NCBI RefSeq assembly: GCF_001956295.1
Contig: NZ_MRTD01000004.1
Span: forward strand, 186,001 to 250,000
Direction: 5' to 3'
DNA length: 64,000 nucleotides
DNA from: Paenibacillus sp. FSL A5-0031
Lineage (GTDB): Bacteria; Bacillota; Bacilli; Paenibacillales; Paenibacillaceae
Shown here one piece after another: positions 43,516 to 55,668 of this stretch (its first letter is position 1; each line of letters starts with the position of its first letter). The position numbers were made by a program, and so were the translations under genes. The notes beneath the pieces were generated by a model. The model was not told the DNA's origin. It made no database searches and saw nothing but the letters and a program-made list of their open reading frames with translations.

Positions 43516-44637
43516 ATGAACAGCACCAAACAATTTTCCAAAATGTTTAGCGCCCAGGTCAAAATGATGTTTCGCGAAAAACAAGTATGGTTTTGGAACA
43601 TCTTTTTTCCGATAATTTTAATGGTATTATTTATGGTCATTTTTGGCGGAGGCTCACCCGATAGCTTTAAAGCTACAATTGCCGTTGTTGATTCACAGCC
43701 GAATGCCAATTCGAGCATGCTGCTTGAGCAGCTGCGAAAAATCCCGGTATTCAAGTTTAAAGAAGAGCAGCCAATCACGAAGGAAGCTGGCAATACGCTC
43801 ATTGAGAAACAAGATATTGATGCGCTCATTATTTTGCCTGAATCCGACAGCTCCACCACAATGCAGCTCGTTGTAAACAAAGCCAATGAGCAAGGTGCTA
43901 CCACGCAGGCTATTGCCGGCATTTTAGATCAATTTATTCAACAGACGAATTGGACCGTTGCCAAAGCTACGCCAACATTCAGCTTAACTAGACAATCCAT
44001 TTCGCAAGGCTCCGAGGATTTGAATTATGCGGACTTCCTGCTAACTGGCATGATCGGTCTAACTCTCGCGCAAGGCGGTCTATTCGGCATGGTCAGTCTA
44101 GTTGAGATGCGCAGAAAGGGACTGATGAAACGGCTTCGCATGACGCCAGCCAAAATGGGCCTTTACGGTCTGGCAGGCGTAATTGTAAAGCTTTTGCTCG
44201 GCGTTTTTCAAATCATTATTTTAACATTGATTGGCGTATTCGGTTTTGGCGCAAATCTTCATATTAATGTATTAAGCTTAGTTATTGCTTTCTTTGCAGG
44301 CGCACTCGTATTTAATGCGATGGGTTATTTATTCTCTTCCTTCAGTAAATCCATAGAAGCTTATATGGGGATGTCCAACATTGCCAGCATGCTCATGATG
44401 TTTCTTAGCGGTGTATTTATCCCACTCGAAATCATGCCAAACTGGCTGCAGCCGATTGCACAAATTTTGCCGCTTACTTACTTCGTGGAGGGCATGCGGG
44501 ATGGTCTCATCTACAATTCCGGGATCGTTTCAACCTCATTCTGGATCGGTATTGGCATTATGGTCACATGGGGCGTTGTATCCTTCTTAATCGGCTCACA
44601 AGTGTATAAATCGAAATCGGCTGTTGAAGCAGCCTAG
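43516..44637 (+). CDS. ABC-2 type exporter permease
   Basis: This 373-residue protein has one N-terminal membrane helix (about 25-45), a ~130-residue outer domain, and about five C-terminal helices. The conserved ABC-2 region is RRKGLMKRLRMTPAKMGLYG near residue 200. This YhfS/DrrB-like plan suits drug or lipid export. The ATG at 43516 begins six bases after the ATPase stop, so the pair is coupled. The substrate is unknown. Confidence 0.93.
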   Translation: MNSTKQFSKMFSAQVKMMFREKQVWFWNIFFPIILMVLFMVIFGGGSPDSFKATIAVVDSQPNANSSMLLEQLRKIPVFKFKEEQPITKEAGNTLIEKQDIDALIILPESDSSTTMQLVVNKANEQGATTQAIAGILDQFIQQTNWTVAKATPTFSLTRQSISQGSEDLNYADFLLTGMIGLTLAQGGLFGMVSLVEMRRKGLMKRLRMTPAKMGLYGLAGVIVKLLLGVFQIIILTLIGVFGFGANLHINVLSLVIAFFAGALVFNAMGYLFSSFSKSIEAYMGMSNIASMLMMFLSGVFIPLEIMPNWLQPIAQILPLTYFVEGMRDGLIYNSGIVSTSFWIGIGIMVTWGVVSFLIGSQVYKSKSAVEAA

Positions 44638-44651
44638 TCGTAATCATAAGC

Positions 44652-44709
44652 TAAAAAATAGGGCTGTCACAAATGTAGATCGTTCTACTGAAGTGACAGC
44701 CCTATTTTA
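44652..44709. terminator. Bidirectional terminator
   Basis: AAAATAGGGCTGTCAC pairs perfectly with GTGACAGCCCTATTTT. It lies between the convergent ABC-2 permease and zinc exporter genes. Confidence 0.9.
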
Positions 44710-44721
44710 CGATTACCAGAT

Positions 44722-45798
44722 CTATACCTTGCAAGCAGAGTGCTTCAATTGCGATTTCTCGATTTGAATCGTCGAATGTTCAATTTGGAATCTGTCGGCC
44801 AGATGTTGAATCGCTTCCTGAAGAATGGCTTGGCAATCCTTCTCATCCTCAACAATAAGATGGCAGCTTAAGGAGTCTATTCCCGAAGTTATCGTCCAAA
44901 TATGAAGATCGTGAACGTCTTTGACACCTTTAATGTCTAGCAGTGCTTCTTTAACCTGCTCAGCATTCACATGAGCTGGCGTTCCCTCCATCAGAATATG
45001 AACGGTTGATTTAATCACTCCCCATGCGCTTCGCAAAATAAGAAGAGCAACCACTACACTAATGATCGGATCAGCGATATACCACGAAAATGAATACATC
45101 AAAATGCCGGCAATGATCGCGCCTACCGAACCAATGGCATCTCCGATGACATGAAGATAAGCACTGCGAACATTTAGATTGTCCTTCACATCTGCCTTCC
45201 GCATAAGAAACCAAGCACTTGCTATATTAGCCAGCAAACCGATACCAGCAATAATCATCATCGACCCGCTCGCGACGGTCGGCGGTTCACCGAACCGCTT
45301 GATTGCCTCCGCAATGATAAACGCGGCGATAACGAACAGTGTAATGCCATTAAACAAGGCTGCCAATATTTCAAAACGATGAAATCCATAAGTGCGGTTA
45401 GAAGAAGCTGGACGCACGGCAATCCACATTGCTGCCAAGCTTAACGCCAGTGCCGCCGTATCGCTCAGCATATGCCCTGAATCAGACAATAGCGCCAACG
45501 AGTTCGTCACAAGTCCCCCTACAAACTCCAGAACCATAATACCTGCTGTAATAATAAGTGCGATCAGCAGTCCCGCTTTATTATTCGGAGCATGAGAATG
45601 TCCATGATGACCATGACCATGCGAGTGACCATGGTGGTGACCGTGATGGCTGTGATTCCCATGCGAATGCTTAGGTGCGTTCTGTTCATGGCTATGGTTA
45701 TGGTCGCATGCTCCATCTCCATGATCATGTTGATGGTTTTCCGCAATGGCTGCTGTTTTTAAATTTTCCCCTAGTTTTCCATCCTGTGATCCGTTCAT
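44722..45798 (-). CDS. czcD: CzcD-type cation diffusion facilitator
   Basis: The ATG at 45798, with GGGGGAGAG upstream, is preferred to the open frame that runs to 45843. The ~358-residue protein begins with a ~90-residue His-rich cytoplasmic tail (many HxH and HGH repeats), then six membrane helices and a C-terminal cytoplasmic domain. Metal sites appear as LSDSGHMLSDT near residue 125 and HVIGDAIGS near 230. It exports zinc, and perhaps cobalt or cadmium, against protons. The promoter carries an SmtB/CzrA-like operator, so zinc-responsive control by an ArsR protein is likely. Confidence 0.92.
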   Translation of the reverse strand: MNGSQDGKLGENLKTAAIAENHQHDHGDGACDHNHSHEQNAPKHSHGNHSHHGHHHGHSHGHGHHGHSHAPNNKAGLLIALIITAGIMVLEFVGGLVTNSLALLSDSGHMLSDTAALALSLAAMWIAVRPASSNRTYGFHRFEILAALFNGITLFVIAAFIIAEAIKRFGEPPTVASGSMMIIAGIGLLANIASAWFLMRKADVKDNLNVRSAYLHVIGDAIGSVGAIIAGILMYSFSWYIADPIISVVVALLILRSAWGVIKSTVHILMEGTPAHVNAEQVKEALLDIKGVKDVHDLHIWTITSGIDSLSCHLIVEDEKDCQAILQEAIQHLADRFQIEHSTIQIEKSQLKHSACKV

Positions 45799-45880
45799 AA
45801 TTCTCTCCCCCAATCCATTTGAGCAGACTTTATTAGTCTGCATCTAAACCAACTATTTCATGAATACAATCAAATTTCTA

Positions 45881-45945
45881 TAACATATGAATACATGCTC
45901 ATATGTTATTAGATTTATTATATGTAATTTATGCTAATGTTGCAA
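45881..45945 (-). promoter_or_regulatory. Promoter and ArsR/SmtB-type operator of the zinc exporter
   Basis: The minus strand has TTGCAA (45945-45940) and TATAAT (45922-45917), 17 bp apart. Right after the -10 is the inverted repeat TAACATATGA/TCATATGTTA with an 8-bp centre (45881-45908). On the plus strand it contains TGAATACATGCTCA, one base off the TGAA-N6-TTCA core of SmtB/CzrA sites. Confidence 0.8.
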
Positions 45946-45958
45946 CTACTTTTACGCA

Positions 45959-45990
45959 CAAAAAAAGAGGCGCATCTCTGCACCTCCATT
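45959..45990 (-). terminator. Terminator of glpD
   Basis: On the minus strand GAGGTGC pairs with GCGCCTC across a six-base loop, followed by seven T. It is 40 bases past the glpD stop. Confidence 0.8.
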
Positions 45991-46030
45991 TCTATTCGGG
46001 TTCCGTTGATCTAACGAATATCGAAGCAGC

Positions 46031-47716
46031 TTAGCCTTTCAGCGGCTCTACTGCTTCAATCAGCTTTTCTTCCAGTTCCAATGTATAAGCAGTGCGCTGC
46101 TCATCATTCCACTGCAGACGATTCGCCATCGCGGCTATGACCTGTGTTTTCCACTGCTGAACATATCCGATTCGGAAGAACAGATCACCCGTGCGGCGAA
46201 TAAAGAAATCGGTTGGCTTTACTGTCATTTCCGCCTCTATGGCGTAACGAAGCTGTACCGCTAGTATGAGCGGCAGTTCAAAGGTTTCCGCCCAAGCGCC
46301 TGTGCTTTGCGCCAGTGGGAACAGCTGATCCACGTTTGAGCCATAACGCTGCGCCAGAAAAGCAGACTCTTCCTTGCTGAAGCCATAATGCGCTCCCTCT
46401 GCTGATTTCTTCTGAACAAAAGGCTCAAAACCTTTTGACCCGCCTAAATCCCCGCCTGACATCGTAATCGTCTTGGTTTCGCTTTTGGCAAAAGCTTTGC
46501 TGCTGCCCTCTTGCCCGAACAATTCAACCACTTTATCTACAACGGTTTCAGCCATCTTGCGATAACCCGTCAGCTTGCCCCCCGCAATCGAAATCAGCCC
46601 GGAATCCGATACAAAAATCTCATCGCGACGCGATATTTCCGAAGGCGATTTCCCTTCTTGCTGGATAAGCGGACGTAGGCCTGCCCAGCTTGATTCTACA
46701 TCAGCTTCCACAAGCTTCAGGTCTGGGAACATAAAGTTCACAGCTTGCAGCAAATAAGTGCGATCCGCAAGCGTCATCACAGGATTGACGGTATTGCCCT
46801 TATAGTTGGTATCCGTCGTACCGAAATACGTTTTTCCCGCGCGCGGAATTGCGAACACCATCCGGCCGTCCGGCGTATCGAAGTAGACGGCTTGGTGCAA
46901 TGGGAAACGATTCTGGTCGAAGACCACATGAACGCCTTTTGTCAGTCGGAGCGTTTTCCCCTTCTTCGATCCATCAATTTCGCGAATATCATCGACCCAA
47001 GGGCCCGTAGCATTAATGACTTTAGCTGCCTTCAACTCGTATTCAGCGCCGTTAATCATATCTTTAACCAACGTGCCTGTTATTTTACCGTCCTTGCCAT
47101 AACGAAGCGTCTCTACCTTGGCATAGTTCACCGACAATGCGCCGGTTTCTACCGCCTTCTTCATCACTTCTATCGTGAGCCGTGCATCATCGGTACGGTA
47201 TTCCACATAATAGCCGCTGCCCTTTAAGCCATCCCGCTTCAAAAGAGGTTCCTTAAACAGCGTATCCTCTACGTTCAGCATCATCCGGCGCTCTTTTCGT
47301 TTGACGCCAGCTAGAAAATCGTAAACACGCAAACCAATCGATGTTGAGAATTTACCGAAGGTGCCGCCCTTATAAAGCGGAAGCAGCATCCATTCAGGTG
47401 TCGTAACATGCGGCCCGTTCTCATATACGATTGCCCGCTCCTTGCCAACCTCGGCTACGACACCAATCTCTAGCTGCTTCAAATAACGCAAACCGCCATG
47501 GACCAGCTTCGTTGAACGGCTAGAGGTCCCTGCTGCAAAATCCTGCATCTCCACTAAAGCCACTTTCATACCGCGCGCAGCAGCATCAAGCGCAATGCCC
47601 GCGCCAGTAATTCCTCCGCCTATGACGAGTACATCCAGCTGCGATTGCTGCATCTGCTTCAGTACTTGCTCACGATTTTGGGCGGCAAATATTTCTTTAT
47701 TATGAATGGTCATCAT
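46031..47716 (-). CDS. glpD: Aerobic glycerol-3-phosphate dehydrogenase
   Basis: This 561-residue flavoprotein has the FAD-binding GGGITGAGIALDAAARGMKV near residue 35, then SSRSTKLVHGGLRYL near 67, GVHVVFDQNRFP near 260, and the C-terminal DAO_C domain. It oxidises glycerol-3-phosphate to dihydroxyacetone phosphate at the membrane and feeds electrons to quinone. The start is one of two adjacent ATG codons (47716 or 47713) after GGGAGG. It is preceded by its own extended -10 promoter and a strong leader hairpin, the usual target of GlpP antitermination. Confidence 0.96.
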   Translation of the reverse strand: MMTIHNKEIFAAQNREQVLKQMQQSQLDVLVIGGGITGAGIALDAAARGMKVALVEMQDFAAGTSSRSTKLVHGGLRYLKQLEIGVVAEVGKERAIVYENGPHVTTPEWMLLPLYKGGTFGKFSTSIGLRVYDFLAGVKRKERRMMLNVEDTLFKEPLLKRDGLKGSGYYVEYRTDDARLTIEVMKKAVETGALSVNYAKVETLRYGKDGKITGTLVKDMINGAEYELKAAKVINATGPWVDDIREIDGSKKGKTLRLTKGVHVVFDQNRFPLHQAVYFDTPDGRMVFAIPRAGKTYFGTTDTNYKGNTVNPVMTLADRTYLLQAVNFMFPDLKLVEADVESSWAGLRPLIQQEGKSPSEISRRDEIFVSDSGLISIAGGKLTGYRKMAETVVDKVVELFGQEGSSKAFAKSETKTITMSGGDLGGSKGFEPFVQKKSAEGAHYGFSKEESAFLAQRYGSNVDQLFPLAQSTGAWAETFELPLILAVQLRYAIEAEMTVKPTDFFIRRTGDLFFRIGYVQQWKTQVIAAMANRLQWNDEQRTAYTLELEEKLIEAVEPLKG

Positions 47717-47789
47717 GATTTCCTCCCGATTGTCTATTTATTATTGTTCTGCCATTTACAGTTCATTACTCATGAATGAATCTAAATAA

Positions 47790-47896
47790 ACAAAAAAACC
47801 ACGCAAACCGCTCCCCAATCCCTAAAAAGGGTGTGGAAGCGGTTCTCGTGGTTTCTCCTGATCTCCAACCGTTATTAACTTGCCATCAGTATACCA
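47790..47896 (-). promoter_or_regulatory. glpD promoter and GlpP-type antitermination leader
   Basis: An extended -10 TGGTATACT (47896-47888) precedes a leader that folds AAACCACG..GAACCGCT..CC with GG..AGCGGTTT..CGTGGTTT (47854-47796), then seven T. This is a strong terminator upstream of glpD. By the B. subtilis precedent, GlpP bound to glycerol-3-phosphate would let transcription pass. The glpP gene is 1.6 kb upstream. Confidence 0.75.
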
Positions 47897-47899
47897 TAA

Positions 47900-49982
<2,083 letters not shown>

Positions 49983-50035
49983 CTTGTCACCTCCGCTCGA
50001 ATGCTTGAATTTACTCGTCTTAGCTGCTTCTTTAT

Positions 50036-51122
<1,087 letters not shown>

Positions 51123-51142
51123 TAAAATCCATTCCAATAAAA

Positions 51143-51187
51143 CAAAAGCTGCTCCTCATGGTTGCTAACCGTGAAGAGCAGCTTTGT
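51143..51187 (-). terminator. Terminator of the ArsR gene
   Basis: AAAGCTGCTC pairs with GAGCAGCTTT around an inner CATGGTT/AACCGTG stem. On the minus strand it is followed by TTTTGTTTTATT. It is 9 bases past the ArsR stop. Confidence 0.85.
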
Positions 51188-51195
51188 TTGATATA

Positions 51196-51561
51196 TTATT
51201 CATGCTTCAAATGCTGAAGCGTCAGCATAAAGACTTGTTCTACATGATCGTCATCGAGCGAATAAAAGACGGTTTTCCCGACTTTCCTGCGCTTGACGAT
51301 ACGCATGTTACGCAGCAGCCGAAGCTGATGAGAAACCGCCGATTGCCCCATGGAGAGCACCTCAGTCAAATCATGTACGCAAAGTTCAGACTGCACTAGC
51401 GCATGGATAATCTTCACTCGCGTGGGATCGCCAAGCGCCTTGAACAAATCAGCCAACTGAGCAGCTGTTGTTTCATTAATCATTTTGCTTCTAACATTCT
51501 CTATGTTTACCTCAGAGCCTGCGCACGAATCATCACATGCTGCGACAACTTGATTATCCAT
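51196..51561 (-). CDS. ArsR/SmtB-family zinc sensor repressor
   Basis: Three ATG codons lie in a row (51567, 51564, 51561); the last is best spaced from GGTGGG. The frame stays open to 51663 but overlaps the promoter. The ~121-residue protein has ELCVHDLTEVL and the recognition helix MGQSAVSHQLRLLRN. The C-terminal helix holds Asp-x-His-x10-His-x2-His (from DDH to QHLKH), the alpha-5 zinc site of SmtB/CzrA. An N-terminal CDDSC pair could add a metal ligand. It has its own promoter, TTCACC-18 bp-TATAAT at 51625-51596. It is the best candidate to repress the zinc exporter 5.7 kb away. Confidence 0.88.
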   Translation of the reverse strand: MDNQVVAACDDSCAGSEVNIENVRSKMINETTAAQLADLFKALGDPTRVKIIHALVQSELCVHDLTEVLSMGQSAVSHQLRLLRNMRIVKRRKVGKTVFYSLDDDHVEQVFMLTLQHLKHE

Positions 51562-51656
51562 CATCATCCCACCAACCCTATTCATCCTAAAGCATATTAT
51601 AACATGTTTCAGTTGATGGGGTGAATTTGAAATACCTGCTTGCAGCTTGCACAGAT

Positions 51657-54323
51657 CTACCAAGCAAATCGATAGCTGCCAGACCCTACTTGTATTGTAA
51701 CGCCTGCCTCGGTCTCAACTGCTGATGTTATTCCCGCACTCTCAGCTAGCAACCCGCCGCTCTCGGTCACCTTCGTTCCCGATTCCGCACCTGGCAAACG
51801 AATTTCCGCAGTGGTATTCGAAGGAATCGTCACATCAAGCATGAAGTGCCCCTCTTCCGATTTGGACCATTTTGAGCTAACTGAGCCATATACCGTCTCA
51901 ATCTTCCCTTCCGCCCACGCCAGCCCTTCGCCCGGAAGCGGTGCGATGATGATTCGTTTATAGCCAGGAGCATCTTCCACCGTTTGAATGCCCGCTACCG
52001 TCCGGTACATCCAATCGCCAATCGCTCCGTAAGCATAATGGTTAAATGAGTTCATATCCTTGCTCCAGAAGCTTGCGTCTTCCTTGATACCGTCCCAATG
52101 CTCCCAAATCGTCGTAGCGCCTTTGGTCACAGGGTAGAGCCAGGATGGATAGGTTTGCTGAAGTAGCAGCCTATATGCCACGTCGTTTTTACCGAATGCA
52201 CTAAGCACATGGTTCAAGTAAGGAGTACCGACAAAACCTGTTGTCAGATGATCTTTGCTTTGCTCAATCAGCTCTGTCAGCTTGGCTATAGCGCGTTTCT
52301 CTGCTGCTTCATCCAAAAGTCCAAACATCAAGGCTAACACCTGAGCCGTTTGCGTCGGAACAGCCAGCCGTCCAGCACCTGTTACAAATTCTTCTCTAAG
52401 CGCGGCTACAATATTGTCATACAGCTCCGAGTATCTCTTCGCATCCGCATCCTTGTTGAGCACAGCTGCCGTCTTCTGAACGATGGATACCGAATAGGCA
52501 TAAAAGGCTGTCGCGATAAAATCCCGATCCGTTGCCCCTACATAATCGCCCGACTTGGCATCAAGTCCAAGCCAATCCCCGAAGTGAAAACCTGTATTCC
52601 ATAAAAACTCATTTTCGCCTTGGCGCTGAATATACGATACCCACGCCTGCATGCTTTCATATTGCTCTTCTAATATCCGTTTGTCTCCGTAACAAATATA
52701 TAACGTCCAAGGGCAAATCACTGCTGCATCTCCCCATGCTGCCGAGGACATGTCATTCTCGCCCAGCACGTGAGGAACCACGAATGGAACGCCGCCGTCT
52801 TCTGCTTGATCCGCTTCTACATCACGCAGCCACTTCGTAAAAAAAGGAGCGACGTTAGATAAGTAAGATGCCGTTTGAATGAACATTTGCGCATCGCCAG
52901 TCCAGCCTAGACGTTCATCCCGCTGTGGGCAGTCGGTCGGTACGTCAAGGAAATTCCCCTTCAGGCCCCATTTGATATTATGCTGAAGCTGATTGACGAG
53001 CGGTTCAGAGCATTGAAACTCACCGGTTTCCTCCATATCCGAATGCAGCACAACACCTGTAAAATCATCAAGCTTAATGCTCTCCGTTTCAGGGAAGCCA
53101 ATCAGCTGCACATATCGAAAGCCTTGAAACGTAAAGCGCGGCTCATATGTTTCGGACTCTCCGCCCTTCAGCACATATCGAATCATTTGTTTTGCCGCAC
53201 GCAGGTTTTCAGTGTAGAAATTGCCTTCCTGATCAAGCACCTCTGCATGCAGCAGCGCTACTTCGGAGCCCGCTTTTCCCTTTATGGCAAACTGCACCCA
53301 GCCAACCATGTTTTGGCCAAAATCAAGCACGGTTTCCCCTTTTGGTGTCGTAATCAGAGCAACTGGCTTTAACCTCTCCTGCTTGCGAACAGGCTCATTC
53401 ACCTGCGGCCTAAGCATACGCTTCTCATGCTGAACCACTTCAACCGTCTGCCACTCTTTCGTATTGTCGTCATAAGCGGCTGTACTCCAGCCCTCTTGTT
53501 CCAGGCGTGCATCATACGTTTCGCCATGATAAATTTCCGAGAACTGAACTGGACTGACCCCGGCCTTCCACTTCGTATCGGATACAATGACCTCTTCACG
53601 TCCATCCTCGTAAACGACGTGCATTTGCAGCAGCAGCGCCAAACGATCGCCGTACACGCAGCGCTGATTGCCCCACGCCAAGTTCCCTTTGTACCAGCCG
53701 TTTCCAAGGGAAGCGCCAATTGCATTCCCGCCTAATTTCAGCAGATCAGTCACATCATAAGTTTGGGTTTGCAGCGTATGATTGTAACTCGTCCAGCCCG
53801 GCGTAAAATAACTATCGCCAACTCGCTGTCCATTTAGCTCTAGCTCATATATGCCGAGGGCAGTCGCATAAACCCGCGCTTCCTTCACTTTGCCTGTAAG
53901 CTCAAAGCTTCTCCTCATTAGCGGGCTAGGCTCCGCCTCAATTGGCAGCATCGCAAGCGGTGCAGCGATCCAGTCGCCAAGCCACTCGTCTGGACTAAGC
54001 AGTCCCATTTCCCAGAAAGCTTCAGCAGACCATGCGGTTGCATCTCCATTTTGATTCCAAGCCCGAACACGATAATAATAACGCTTACACGATTCAGCGA
54101 CAAAAGAGTTCAGCTCAACATGCGTGGACTGCTCGCTGTTCACGCGCCCTGACTGCCATAGGATCGATGCAAAGTCTGGTTCTGCCGCAATCTCAATCTC
54201 GTAAGCCGTTTGCTTGACAGCCCGCTCATCTGAAAGCAATTTCCATCCTAAACGAGGTTTTCTCACTCCGATTCCAATTGGGTTTTGCTGATATTCACAA
54301 TATACCGCACTAATTTCAAACAT
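51657..54323 (-). CDS. GH78 alpha-L-rhamnosidase
   Basis: The ATG at 54323 follows AAGGAGG; the open frame runs to 54425 but has no ribosome site. The ~888-residue protein has an N-terminal Ig-like domain (CEYQQNPIGIGVRKPRLGW), the rhamnosidase N domain (near 150-330), a concanavalin-like region, and the (alpha/alpha)6 catalytic domain with DCPQRDERLGWTGDAQMF near 505, ending in a beta-sandwich. It releases L-rhamnose from plant glycosides or oligosaccharides. There is no signal peptide, so it acts inside the cell on imported substrates. It is divergent from an AraC regulator. Confidence 0.94.
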   Translation of the reverse strand: MFEISAVYCEYQQNPIGIGVRKPRLGWKLLSDERAVKQTAYEIEIAAEPDFASILWQSGRVNSEQSTHVELNSFVAESCKRYYYRVRAWNQNGDATAWSAEAFWEMGLLSPDEWLGDWIAAPLAMLPIEAEPSPLMRRSFELTGKVKEARVYATALGIYELELNGQRVGDSYFTPGWTSYNHTLQTQTYDVTDLLKLGGNAIGASLGNGWYKGNLAWGNQRCVYGDRLALLLQMHVVYEDGREEVIVSDTKWKAGVSPVQFSEIYHGETYDARLEQEGWSTAAYDDNTKEWQTVEVVQHEKRMLRPQVNEPVRKQERLKPVALITTPKGETVLDFGQNMVGWVQFAIKGKAGSEVALLHAEVLDQEGNFYTENLRAAKQMIRYVLKGGESETYEPRFTFQGFRYVQLIGFPETESIKLDDFTGVVLHSDMEETGEFQCSEPLVNQLQHNIKWGLKGNFLDVPTDCPQRDERLGWTGDAQMFIQTASYLSNVAPFFTKWLRDVEADQAEDGGVPFVVPHVLGENDMSSAAWGDAAVICPWTLYICYGDKRILEEQYESMQAWVSYIQRQGENEFLWNTGFHFGDWLGLDAKSGDYVGATDRDFIATAFYAYSVSIVQKTAAVLNKDADAKRYSELYDNIVAALREEFVTGAGRLAVPTQTAQVLALMFGLLDEAAEKRAIAKLTELIEQSKDHLTTGFVGTPYLNHVLSAFGKNDVAYRLLLQQTYPSWLYPVTKGATTIWEHWDGIKEDASFWSKDMNSFNHYAYGAIGDWMYRTVAGIQTVEDAPGYKRIIIAPLPGEGLAWAEGKIETVYGSVSSKWSKSEEGHFMLDVTIPSNTTAEIRLPGAESGTKVTESGGLLAESAGITSAVETEAGVTIQVGSGSYRFAW

Positions 54324-54543
54324 CCTATAATCCTCCTTAAGATCATTGATAACTATTAATTGTTTGTCCGAGCTTATTATAGAGTTGGCGCCCTTTTTTT
54401 TGCGTGTTCGCCTTCCTTGCCACAACGCTTTACACTATAATTATAAAAAAGCATGCTTGAAAAATGTTGGGTAAAACGGACAATATCATGCGGCAAACAG
54501 GACATTTTCACAAAATGTAGAACTTGCGCAGGGAGAGCTCACG

Positions 54544-55410
54544 ATGAATCATCCCGTAGAAACATACCGTGGAGAGTACTTTTTTCAGAACAACCAGCTG
54601 CTTTACGTTAATCGTGCAAGTGAAAGCATCATGAGCCCCTATCATGATCACGATTTTCTCGAATGCGTATATATTGCAGAAGGAGCCGGCTATCACCATA
54701 TCGGAGATCAGGTGCATAAGGTGCGGAAAGGTCAGGTATTTTTCATCCCTATCGGCATTTCTCATGTGTTCAGGCCCATTTCCTCCGACCAAGCCCGCAA
54801 CCCATTAAGCGTATTCAACTGCGTCTTTTCTCCATTGCTGCTGCATAAGCTTAGTGCATTCGCTTCCGATTATCGCAGCGCGCAGTTTATTAATGATATG
54901 GAAAGCGGCAATTTTCCCTATTATTCTTGTTTGGATACAAATAGTCAGTTTGAGAAGCTGTTTCTATCCTTGCATAGAGAATTTGAACTGACTCAGAGCG
55001 GCTCGTCCGATTACTTGCATACGCTGCTGCTCCAGCTGCTCATTACTCTGCAGCGCTCTGTTGCTAGCGATCCGGAAGTTACGGCTCGTGCACCGCAGCA
55101 GCTGGAATTTATAAAGCTGTTACATGATCTTGATCAGCGTTTCCAGCAGGAGCTGACCCTAGCGAAGCTGGCCGAGACTAGCGGCTGGAGCGAGCGTCAT
55201 CTGCAGCGGCTCTTTCAGCAGTATACGAAACAAAGCTTTCATCGTTATTTGCAAAATTTGCGTATTCAAAAAAGCCAAGAGCTGCTTCGCGGCTCTCAGC
55301 TAAAAATCAGTACCATTGCCGAAATGGTTGGCTATCGCGATATTCATTCTTTTAACGCATTGTTTAAAAGGTGCACCGGCATGACGCCTAGCGTCTATCG
55401 CAGAGGCTAG
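54544..55410 (+). CDS. AraC-family transcriptional regulator
   Basis: This 288-residue protein has an N-terminal cupin (SPYHDHDFLECVYIAEGAGY, then GQVFFIPIGISHVF) and a C-terminal AraC double helix-turn-helix (LTLAKLAETSGWSERHLQRL and STIAEMVGYRDIHSFNALFK), ending in RCTGMTPSVYRRG. The ATG at 54544 follows AGGGAGAGC. It faces the rhamnosidase gene across 220 bp and probably activates it in response to rhamnose or a rhamnoside; that role is inferred from position. Confidence 0.93.
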   Translation: MNHPVETYRGEYFFQNNQLLYVNRASESIMSPYHDHDFLECVYIAEGAGYHHIGDQVHKVRKGQVFFIPIGISHVFRPISSDQARNPLSVFNCVFSPLLLHKLSAFASDYRSAQFINDMESGNFPYYSCLDTNSQFEKLFLSLHREFELTQSGSSDYLHTLLLQLLITLQRSVASDPEVTARAPQQLEFIKLLHDLDQRFQQELTLAKLAETSGWSERHLQRLFQQYTKQSFHRYLQNLRIQKSQELLRGSQLKISTIAEMVGYRDIHSFNALFKRCTGMTPSVYRRG

Positions 55411-55459
55411 AGAATAACCTCAGCTGGCATGCCTAAGCAGAAGGAGGTTCAATATCATC

Positions 55460-55621
55460 ATGTTTACTCTAAAAGAAAAGCTTTATTTGCTTCAGCTGCT
55501 GAAGCAGCAAAATCGGAAACGTTTATTTGGCTTTGGCAAAAAAGACCCGGTCCATGATCGGCTGGTAGAGAAGCTGGAGCAAATGGTTCGAAACGAGCAA
55601 GTTAACAAAGAACAACTATAA
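55460..55621 (+). CDS. Small 53-residue protein of unknown function
   Basis: A complete small frame begins at ATG 55460, with AAGGAGG (55441-55447) twelve bases upstream, and ends at TAA 55619-55621. The product is basic and probably helical (LKEKLYLLQLLKQQNRKR, then VHDRLVEKLEQMV). No family was recognised. It lies between the AraC gene and the YdjM-like gene on the same strand and could be cotranscribed with the latter, whose own site is at 55660-55665. Confidence 0.6.
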   Translation: MFTLKEKLYLLQLLKQQNRKRLFGFGKKDPVHDRLVEKLEQMVRNEQVNKEQL

Positions 55622-55668
55622 TAGACTGCCATATTTCATGCCACGCATAGTCAGTCACAGGAGGAATT

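Noticed and set aside
54324..54425. Longer start for the rhamnosidase
   Set aside because: The extra residues are basic and have no ribosome site, while AAGGAGG precedes the ATG at 54323.
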